5,223 nucleotides of DNA from Planococcaceae bacterium UBA3378 (GTDB lineage Bacteria; Bacillota; Bacilli; Bacillales_A; Planococcaceae): contig DEQA01000199.1 in NCBI GenBank assembly GCA_002359075.1, forward strand, positions 1 to 5,223, in the 5' to 3' direction. Position 1 is the stretch's first letter, and every line of letters starts with the position of its first letter. Shown piece after piece: positions 1 to 4,714 of the stretch. Both the position numbers and the translations under genes were made by a program. The notes beneath the pieces are model-generated. The model was not told the DNA's origin. It did no database searches and worked only from the letters and a program-made list of their open reading frames with translations.

Positions 1-43
1 TTTTTGCTAGAGGGAATGTTTTCCTGAAAGTCGTATAATAATT

Positions 44-73
44 TTGCATTATGCGCATATTCACATGTATAGT
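44..73 (+). promoter_or_regulatory. Candidate sigma-A promoter for the ymfF-ymfJ unit
   Basis: TTGCAT (44-49) and TATAGT (68-73) are separated by 18 nt. The -10 matches the consensus at 5 of 6 positions and the -35 at only 3 of 6. A perfect TATAAT lies further upstream at 34-39 but has no recognisable -35 at 16-18 nt (the 17-nt position reads AGGGAA), so it is the less complete alternative despite its better -10. Either would give a short 5' leader before the ymfF start at 120. The assignment is by eye only, and the main promoter could lie upstream of the window. Confidence 0.35.
50..59. repeat. 10-bp perfect palindrome upstream of ymfF
   Basis: TATGCGCATA reads the same on both strands. It lies in the spacer of the candidate promoter with its -10 at 68-73, or just downstream of the alternative TATAAT at 34-39. 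Either position would suit an operator, but a single short palindrome can occur by chance and I do not recognise a known regulator site. Confidence 0.3.
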
Positions 74-106
74 AGTAGGGAATAGTACTGTATTTAATAG
101 GTAGTC

Positions 107-114
107 AGGAGGAG
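107..114 (+). promoter_or_regulatory. Ribosome binding site of ymfF
   Basis: AGGAGGAG is followed by five T residues and then TTG at 120. The strong site at standard spacing, with no ATG or GTG at a suitable distance, decides the TTG start. Confidence 0.85.
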
Positions 115-119
115 TTTTT

Positions 120-1382
120 TTGTTTTTAACGACACAATTGGCGAAAGGCGTTTCCTTGCATATTCGACAAACGGCCCAGTTTAAAACGGTCAATTTTTCG
201 ATTAAATGGAGACGTCCGCTTACAGAGAAAGATGCAGCAGAACGAACGGTATTAACGAATGTCTTACAGCATTCGAATGAAAGATTCAAAACATCCGCAG
301 CATTTCGCAGCTATTTAGACGATCTGTTCGGTACCATTTTATATTTTGATACAGCAAAGCGTGGAAACGAGCACACAGTTTTAATGAATGTTGAGTCAGT
401 CAATGACCATTATTTAGCGGATTCAAATGTGTTGAATGATGTGTTGGAATTGCTTCATACAGCTATTTTTAAACCGAATCTTGAAAATAATGCGTTTGTC
501 CCGGCTATTGTTGAGCGGGAAAAGGAAATGGTAAAGCAGCGCATCCAATCTATTTTTGATGATAAATCACGTTATGCCCAATACCGCCTTACGCAGATAC
601 TGCGTCCAAACCATCCTGCTTCGATTTCGGCAAACGGTACTATTGAACAGGTGGAGGCAGTAACGCCTGAATCCCTGAAGCAGGCATACGATTCTATGCT
701 TGCCAATGATACAATCGATATTTATGTAGTAGGCGATATTGATGTAGAAGAAATGAAAGAGAAGCTAACGAAGGCATTGCCTTTTGGTGATCGGCAAGTG
801 CACGAAAAACAAGCTCCGATAGAGGTAGAGACAAAGCCTGAAGCTTACACAAGAGAGCGTCAGGAAATGAAACAAGGAAAGCTCCATATCGGCTATTCAA
901 CACCGGTTTATTTCGGTCATGAGGACTTTGCGAAAATGCAAATTTTTAATGGAATCTTTGGCGGATATGCCCATTCGAAACTTTTCATGAATGTGCGCGA
1001 GCGAGAAAGCCTTGCTTATTATGCCTCAAGCTCCTACGCTTCCCAGTACGGTCTTGTATTTGTCATTTCGGGGATTGAACCCTCAAATGAGAAAAAGGCG
1101 ATCGATGTAATCAATGAACAGCTAACAGCGATGCAAAACGGAGAAATTTCCGAACTGGAATTAGCACAGACAAAGGCGATGCTGACAAATCAATTGAAGG
1201 AAGCATTGGATTCTGCGCGAGGTCAGATTGAAATTTATGACCAGTATAAAGATTTAAACGAAGCATTCACAATTGATACATGGGCAGCGCGCTGGCAAAA
1301 GGTTACAGCAGAGGATGTACAAAAAATGGCCCGGCAAATCAAGCAGGAAGCGGTTTATTTCTTAAGCGGTAAGGAGGACTAA
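120..1382 (+). CDS. ymfF: M16B peptidase-like protein YmfF, non-zinc subunit of a YmfF/YmfH pair (EF-P modification-associated)
   Basis: This 420-residue protein has the two-lobed M16 (pitrilysin/insulinase) fold pattern, with an N-terminal lobe of about residues 1-205 and a C-terminal lobe of about 245-420. Where active members have HxxEH it reads NVLQH (residues 47-51), and the position of the zinc-ligand Glu is Arg141 in EREKEMVKQRI, so it should not bind catalytic zinc. The C-terminal lobe keeps the substrate-binding pair expected of M16 enzymes, Arg293 and Tyr300 in VRERESLAY, with the usual seven-residue spacing. From knowledge of M16B heterodimers, such a subunit completes the active site of a zinc-bearing partner, here the next gene. 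No signal peptide or membrane segment is visible, so it is probably cytoplasmic. Translation starts at TTG, set by AGGAGGAG 5 nt upstream. Current naming of this family links it to EF-P 5-aminopentanol modification; the molecular role is unclear. Family call is firm, function less so. Confidence 0.9.
   Translation: MFLTTQLAKGVSLHIRQTAQFKTVNFSIKWRRPLTEKDAAERTVLTNVLQHSNERFKTSAAFRSYLDDLFGTILYFDTAKRGNEHTVLMNVESVNDHYLADSNVLNDVLELLHTAIFKPNLENNAFVPAIVEREKEMVKQRIQSIFDDKSRYAQYRLTQILRPNHPASISANGTIEQVEAVTPESLKQAYDSMLANDTIDIYVVGDIDVEEMKEKLTKALPFGDRQVHEKQAPIEVETKPEAYTRERQEMKQGKLHIGYSTPVYFGHEDFAKMQIFNGIFGGYAHSKLFMNVRERESLAYYASSSYASQYGLVFVISGIEPSNEKKAIDVINEQLTAMQNGEISELELAQTKAMLTNQLKEALDSARGQIEIYDQYKDLNEAFTIDTWAARWQKVTAEDVQKMARQIKQEAVYFLSGKED
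1371..1377 (+). promoter_or_regulatory. Ribosome binding site of ymfH
   Basis: AAGGAGG lies inside the last codons of ymfF, 7 nt before the TTG at 1385. It selects that TTG and implies that ymfF and ymfH are translated from one transcript. Confidence 0.85.
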
Positions 1383-1384
1383 CT

Positions 1385-2686
1385 TTGCAGACAATTGAAT
1401 TTCAACAGCTAGATGAAACGTTATACTATAAACGGCTAGAAAATGGCCTGGATGTCTACATTCTGCCGAAAAAAGGATTTTCTAAAACGTTTGTAACCTT
1501 TACGACGAAATACGGATCTATTGACCGTACGTTTGTGCCGATCGGTGAAAAAGAGCCCATTACGGTACCTGACGGGATTGCGCATTTTTTGGAGCACAAA
1601 ATGTTTGAGAAGGAAGAAGGAGATGTCTTCCAAAAATTTAGTGAGGTCGGGGCACAGGCGAATGCCTTTACGTCCTTTACACGTACCGCCTATCTGTTTT
1701 CCGCTACAAACCATCTTTATAAAAGTACAGAAACGCTGTTGGATTTTGTGCAGCAGCCGTATTTTACAGAAGAGACAGTAAACAAGGAAAAGGGCATTAT
1801 CGGCCAGGAAATTACGATGTATGACGATCAGCCGGATTGGCGTCTGTACTTTGGGGCGATTGAAAATATGTACCACAATCATCCTGTGAAAATCGACATT
1901 GCCGGTACGGTTGAATCGATTGACAAAATTACGGCAGAGCATCTATATACATGCTACAATACGTTTTATCATCCTTCCAATATGCTGTTATTTGTCATTG
2001 GTGCAGTAGACCCGACAGAAATGATGGCATTCATTGAGGGCAACCAAAGTAAAAAAGAATTCCCGGAGCCTACCCCTGTAACGCGGATTTTTGAAGAAGA
2101 GCCAACAGAGGTAGCTATAAAAGAGCGCGAGTTGAAAATGGATGTGCAGCAGCCAAAAGTATATATCGGGCTGAAGGCAAAGGAAGTAGATTTATCAGGA
2201 GATGCTATGCTAAAGCATGAGCTGGCAATGTCCATTGCGCTTGAATGCCTATTTGGCCGCGCCTCTGATTTTTATACAAAGGTATATGAAAATGGTCTGA
2301 TTGATGAGTCATATGCATTTGACTTTACGCTTGAGAAGGGCTACGGCTTTTCCCTTATCGGTTCAGATACATCAAAGCCGGATGAGCTTGTAAAGGCCAT
2401 TAAAGAGCGCCTTGCCGAAGCAGAACAAGGCTCTGTTTTCAAGGAAGAAGATATGGAGCGCATTAAGCGTAAAAAAATCGGTTTCTTCCTGCGGGCATTG
2501 AATTCTCTAGAATTTATCGCAAATCAATTTACACGTTATAAATTCAATGATATGAACTTATTCGATGCAGTACCGACAATTGAAAAGCTGACGCTGGAAG
2601 ATATTAAAGAAGCGTTCCGTTCACTTCAAGGCGAGGAGCAGCAAACTGTATTTAAAATACTGCCTGTAAATGAGCGGGGAAAATGA
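1385..2686 (+). CDS. ymfH: M16B zinc metallopeptidase YmfH, catalytic subunit of a YmfF/YmfH pair (EF-P modification-associated)
   Basis: This 433-residue protein is an M16 family peptidase. It shows the inverted zinc motif His67-Phe-Leu-Glu70-His71 and, downstream, Glu135 and Glu142 in NKEKGIIGQEI. Their seven-residue spacing matches the conserved Glu pair of M16 enzymes, of which the second is the third zinc ligand. Glu70 would be the general base. The C-terminal lobe (about 250-433) lacks the Arg/Tyr pair: the equivalent stretch reads KVYENGLIDESY (299-310), with no Arg. YmfH thus has the zinc half and YmfF the substrate-binding half. The gene starts at TTG two bases after the ymfF stop and overlaps ymfI by ATGA, so equal expression of the three is likely. 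No export signal is seen. M16 enzymes usually cut short peptides held in a closed chamber; the substrate here is unknown. Current naming links it to EF-P 5-aminopentanol modification. Confidence 0.92.
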   Translation: MQTIEFQQLDETLYYKRLENGLDVYILPKKGFSKTFVTFTTKYGSIDRTFVPIGEKEPITVPDGIAHFLEHKMFEKEEGDVFQKFSEVGAQANAFTSFTRTAYLFSATNHLYKSTETLLDFVQQPYFTEETVNKEKGIIGQEITMYDDQPDWRLYFGAIENMYHNHPVKIDIAGTVESIDKITAEHLYTCYNTFYHPSNMLLFVIGAVDPTEMMAFIEGNQSKKEFPEPTPVTRIFEEEPTEVAIKERELKMDVQQPKVYIGLKAKEVDLSGDAMLKHELAMSIALECLFGRASDFYTKVYENGLIDESYAFDFTLEKGYGFSLIGSDTSKPDELVKAIKERLAEAEQGSVFKEEDMERIKRKKIGFFLRALNSLEFIANQFTRYKFNDMNLFDAVPTIEKLTLEDIKEAFRSLQGEEQQTVFKILPVNERGK

Positions 2687-3411
2687 AGAAATTTGCTTTA
2701 ATATGTGGAGCATCCGGTGCGATCGGCCGTGCAATATGCGATGAATTGGCTGCAGACGGCTGGTCGCTCTATCTTCATTACCATTTAGGGAAAGAACGTG
2801 TTATGAGGATGGCGGCGTCTTATACAGACGCCTATCCATCCCAGGAGTTTATTCCCGTTTGGGCGGATTTTGCCGACCCGGATGGCGCCGATCAGTTGGC
2901 AGGTCAGCTTTTTTCCTTGCAGGCTGTCATATTTGCAAACGGGCATGCATATACACAGCTGCTTGAAGATACGCCGGTCCAGGAAATGGAAAAGCTGTGG
3001 CGGGTTCATGTCCAAAACCCGATGAGACTGCTTGCGGTCGTCTCGCGAAAGCTGCGGTCCAATCCGAAAAGCTACGTCCTGTTTATCGGCTCTATCTGGG
3101 GTGCGGCAGGAGCTGCAGGGGAAGTAGTCTATTCGGCTGTTAAAGGAGCACAGCATGCCTTTGTGAAGGCGTATGCTCAGGAAGTGGCCTATAATGGCAT
3201 CCGTGTCAATGCTGTAGCGCCCGGTTTTATCAATACGCAAATGAACAGCCATTTAAGTGAGGAAGAAAAGCGGGATATTGCACTGGAGATACCGCTCCAG
3301 CAGCTTGGAACTGTAGAGGATGTCTCACAGCTTATACGCTTTTATTTGAGTGGTGCTGCTGATTACGTAACAGGGCAAATCCTCCATGTTAATGGCGGCT
3401 GGTACATATAA
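2683..3411 (+). CDS. ymfI: Elongation factor P 5-aminopentanone reductase (short-chain dehydrogenase YmfI)
   Basis: This 242-residue protein is a classical short-chain dehydrogenase/reductase. The Rossmann dinucleotide motif is CGASGAIG (residues 8-15), followed by Asp62, the ANG motif (85-87) and the catalytic set Asn112, Ser137, Tyr150 and Lys154 (YSAVK). PG at 180-181 and VNGGW near the end complete the pattern. LHYH after the second strand resembles NADPH-preferring members. In B. subtilis YmfI reduces the 5-aminopentanone group on Lys32 of elongation factor P to 5-aminopentanol, which affects translation of proline-rich stretches and swarming. The IWG...GE..YS..KG active-site surroundings and the position after two M16 genes favour this over FabG of fatty acid synthesis, which it resembles. 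Its ATG overlaps the ymfH stop (ATGA), and the ribosome binding site is weak and close (GGGGA at 2676-2680), so it probably depends on coupling to ymfH. Automated annotation may call it a 3-oxoacyl-ACP reductase. Confidence 0.88.
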   Translation: MKKFALICGASGAIGRAICDELAADGWSLYLHYHLGKERVMRMAASYTDAYPSQEFIPVWADFADPDGADQLAGQLFSLQAVIFANGHAYTQLLEDTPVQEMEKLWRVHVQNPMRLLAVVSRKLRSNPKSYVLFIGSIWGAAGAAGEVVYSAVKGAQHAFVKAYAQEVAYNGIRVNAVAPGFINTQMNSHLSEEEKRDIALEIPLQQLGTVEDVSQLIRFYLSGAADYVTGQILHVNGGWYI

Positions 3412-3449
3412 TTGCCTGCCTCGGACATACTACTGTCGAGAGGAGGCGA
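3412..3449 (+). promoter_or_regulatory. Hairpin that can cover the ymfJ ribosome binding site
   Basis: The outer arm 3412-3417 (TTGCCT) pairs with 3444-3449 (AGGCGA) with one G-U pair. After a small internal loop (GC opposite AGG), 3420-3427 (CTCGGACA, G3424 bulged) pairs with 3434-3440 (TGTCGAG) around the loop TACTAC. That gives about 13 pairs. The 3' arm contains most of the AGGAGG of ymfJ (3441-3446). No T-run follows, so it is not a terminator. It begins at the base after the ymfI stop, so a ribosome finishing ymfI would melt it. Pairing was read by eye; no folding energy was computed. Confidence 0.45.
3441..3446 (+). promoter_or_regulatory. Ribosome binding site of ymfJ
   Basis: Perfect AGGAGG, 7 nt before the ATG at 3454. 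It decides that ATG rather than the in-frame TTG at 3412, which sits directly after the ymfI stop. Confidence 0.88.
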
Positions 3450-3453
3450 GAAC

Positions 3454-3708
3454 ATGGGTTTACTTGAAAGCTGGCAGCAATGGACGCACTTTTTAGGTGA
3501 AAAGGTCGCAGATGCGAAGGGCGATGGCGTTTCATCACACATGATCGACCAGGCAGCTCTTCAAATTGGGGACTATTTAGCTAAAAATGTTGAACCTCAA
3601 AATGAGCAGGAGCGTGTCTTGGCTGACTTATGGTCAGTAGCATCGTCTGATGAAAAGAAAGCACTTGCAAGCTGCGTTGTAAAATTAGTAGAGCGTAAAG
3701 TTTCGTAA
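3454..3708 (+). CDS. ymfJ: DUF3243 family protein YmfJ
   Basis: This small protein of 84 residues matches the YmfJ/DUF3243 family of Bacillales in length and in the pattern ESWQQW..FLGEK near the N-terminus, IGDYLAKNVEPQNEQE in the middle and LADLWSVASSDEKKALA before the end. It looks soluble and mostly helical, with no signal peptide, membrane segment or cysteine pair (one Cys only). No catalytic motif can be seen, and I know of no established biochemical function. It is the last gene before a terminator, 42 nt after ymfI, so it is probably cotranscribed with the EF-P modification-linked genes. The start is the ATG behind AGGAGG; an extension to TTG 3412 would add 14 residues unlike the family N-terminus. 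An RNA hairpin over its ribosome binding site suggests its translation may depend on that of ymfI. Confidence 0.85.
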   Translation: MGLLESWQQWTHFLGEKVADAKGDGVSSHMIDQAALQIGDYLAKNVEPQNEQERVLADLWSVASSDEKKALASCVVKLVERKVS

Positions 3709-3727
3709 CTGCTTATAAAGAGTAATG

Positions 3728-3763
3728 AAAAGGGAGCCTTTTAAGGTTTCCCTTTTGATTTTC
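3728..3763 (+). terminator. Rho-independent terminator after ymfJ
   Basis: AAAAGGGA (3728-3735) pairs exactly with TCCCTTTT (3749-3756). The inner CCT/AGG (3737-3739 with 3744-3746) closes a TTTA loop, with a slight irregularity between the two helices. The 3' side runs into TTTTGATTTTC, a T-rich but interrupted tract. It starts about 20 nt after the ymfJ stop, so it probably ends the ymfF-ymfJ transcript, perhaps with some read-through. Confidence 0.8.
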
Positions 3764-3826
3764 TGGTGAATAAGTAGAAAAGGTAACTTTATTTTATTGT
3801 TATAGGAAAAAACCGTGCTTTCGAAC

Positions 3827-3855
3827 TTTTCAATACATACAAAATCCGCTATCAT
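3827..3855 (+). promoter_or_regulatory. Candidate sigma-A promoter for ymfK-rodZ
   Basis: TTTTCA (3827-3832, 4 of 6 consensus matches) and TATCAT (3850-3855, 5 of 6) are 17 nt apart. Transcription would start near 3862, giving a leader of about 45 nt before the ymfK ATG. The placement right after a terminator supports a new transcription unit. Not tested by scoring. Confidence 0.45.
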
Positions 3856-3857
3856 GG

Positions 3858-3871
3858 AACTTATAAAAGTT
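3858..3871. repeat. Short inverted repeat at the candidate ymfK transcription start
   Basis: AACTT (3858-3862) and AAGTT (3867-3871) flank ATAA. The repeat lies just downstream of the candidate -10, where an operator could act. It is short and AT-rich, so chance is a real possibility. Confidence 0.25.
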
Positions 3872-3888
3872 TTAGGCGTTTCTAAATA

Positions 3889-3899
3889 GAGGGGACGGG
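3889..3899 (+). promoter_or_regulatory. Ribosome binding site region of ymfK
   Basis: GAGGGG (3889-3894) is 12 nt before the ATG at 3907, longer than usual. A weaker GGG (3897-3899) is 7 nt before it. The in-frame codon at 3883-3885 is a stop and no start codon lies between, so ATG 3907 is the earliest possible start. Confidence 0.65.
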
Positions 3900-3906
3900 T
3901 ACATTC

Positions 3907-4695
3907 ATGGGCGAATGGTATTTCGAATATGAAATTCAAGTAAATCGACCGGGGCTGCTAGGTGATATCGCCTCACTGCTAGGGATGCTTCGTGTAAATA
4001 TTGTGACCATTAATGGCGTGGATGAAGTTCGCCGTGGTATGCTTGTAAAGGCTGAAAAGGACGAATCAATCGAACGTTTCATCTCCATCGTTTCCACTAT
4101 GGAGCATATTAATGTTACAAAGTTCCGCGTTCCTAAGCTACGGGATCGGCTGGCTGTCAGGCATGGTCATTATATTCCGAAAGATGCGGATGAAAAAAAT
4201 ACATTCCGCTTTGTGCGCAATGAGCTGGGTATTTTAGTGGATTTTATGGCAGAGCTCTTTAAAAAGGATGGCCATAAGCTGATTGGTATCCGGGGGATGC
4301 CACGTGTGGGAAAAACCGAATCCATTGTAGCGGCCAGTGTTTGTGCGAATAAAAGGTGGATTTTCCTATCTTCTACAATGATTAAACAGACGGTTCGAAA
4401 CGCGCTTATAGGTGATGAGTTTAACGGAAATAATATTTTTATTTTGGATGGAGCCGTAACGCGCAGGTCAAATGATGAACGCCATCAGCAGCTCGTGCGG
4501 GAAATGATGCACATGGAAACAATTAAAGTAATTGAGCATCCGGATATTTTTGTCCAACACTCTGAATATAGATTAGAGGACTTTGATTATATTATAGAGC
4601 TGCGTAATGATCCGGATGAGGAAATTACGTATGAGCTGATTGATAAAAATAATATGATGTCGTCAGTAAATGATTTTGGTGGATTTAATTTTTAA
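3907..4695 (+). CDS. ymfK: YmfK, ACT domain plus P-loop protein (DUF3388 family)
   Basis: This 262-residue protein resembles B. subtilis YmfK. Residues about 5-75 look like an ACT domain: a strand, then NRPGLLGDIASLLGML (13-28), a second strand INVxTIN-like segment and a final strand ending near FRVPKL. ACT domains usually bind amino acids or other small ligands and dimerise. Residues about 123-235 look like a P-loop domain: Walker A GMPRVGKT (130-137) and a Walker B-like strand IFILD (177-181). The segment after it, TRRSNDERHQQLVREM, is rich in charge and could form a lid or nucleotide contact, which is inference. No membrane segment or signal is seen. The function is not established; a ligand-sensing ATPase or GTPase is a reasonable guess, not a demonstrated role. 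It begins a new unit after the terminator and lies 19 nt before rodZ, so the two are probably cotranscribed. Family call is firm, domain reading moderate. Confidence 0.85.
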   Translation: MGEWYFEYEIQVNRPGLLGDIASLLGMLRVNIVTINGVDEVRRGMLVKAEKDESIERFISIVSTMEHINVTKFRVPKLRDRLAVRHGHYIPKDADEKNTFRFVRNELGILVDFMAELFKKDGHKLIGIRGMPRVGKTESIVAASVCANKRWIFLSSTMIKQTVRNALIGDEFNGNNIFILDGAVTRRSNDERHQQLVREMMHMETIKVIEHPDIFVQHSEYRLEDFDYIIELRNDPDEEITYELIDKNNMMSSVNDFGGFNF

Positions 4696-4703
4696 ATAAA
4701 AGT

Positions 4704-4708
4704 AGGTG
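4704..4708 (+). promoter_or_regulatory. Ribosome binding site of rodZ
   Basis: AGGTG is a modest site 6 nt before TTG 4715 and only 3 nt before the adjacent in-frame TTG 4712. The spacing favours 4715; the alternative would add a single residue. Confidence 0.6.
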
Positions 4709-4714
4709 TTATTG

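Larger units (their letters stand above)
3764..3906. other. AT-rich intergenic spacer before ymfK
   Basis: This non-coding stretch separates the terminator from ymfK. It holds a candidate promoter (3827-3855), a short inverted repeat (3858-3871) and three copies of AACTT on the + strand (3785-3789, 3824-3828, 3858-3862). I see no credible small gene in it; an antisense open frame across it has no ribosome binding site or recognisable protein. Confidence 0.6.

Noticed and set aside
34..39. Perfect TATAAT as the main ymfF promoter
   Set aside because: No acceptable -35 hexamer is found 16-18 nt upstream (AGGGAA and neighbours). It is kept only as an alternative to the 44-73 candidate.
1521..1781. 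86-codon + strand frame inside ymfH
   Set aside because: It is an out-of-frame reading through the region coding for the HFLEH zinc motif, with no sign of an independent gene.
1436..1942. 168-codon open frame on the - strand within ymfH
   Set aside because: It lies wholly opposite a strong M16 gene, its translation has no recognisable domain, and it appears to be a shadow of ymfH codon use.
2785..3252. 155-codon open frame on the - strand within ymfI
   Set aside because: It is antisense to a gene with complete dehydrogenase motifs, and its translation shows no recognisable domain.
2683..3411. FabG (3-oxoacyl-ACP reductase) of fatty acid synthesis
   Set aside because: The fold and catalytic residues are shared, but the gene neighbourhood (two M16 genes before, DUF3243 after) and the sequence around Ser137 and Tyr150 fit YmfI. 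fabG normally sits with other fab genes.
3412..3453. Upstream extension of ymfJ to the TTG at 3412
   Set aside because: It has no ribosome binding site of its own, abuts the ymfI stop, and adds 14 residues unlike the family N-terminus. The ATG at 3454 has a perfect AGGAGG at 7 nt.
3685..3939. 84-codon - strand frame across the terminator and intergenic gap
   Set aside because: It crosses the terminator hairpin and overlaps the ends of ymfJ and ymfK. The translation is low-complexity and unlike any family I recognise.
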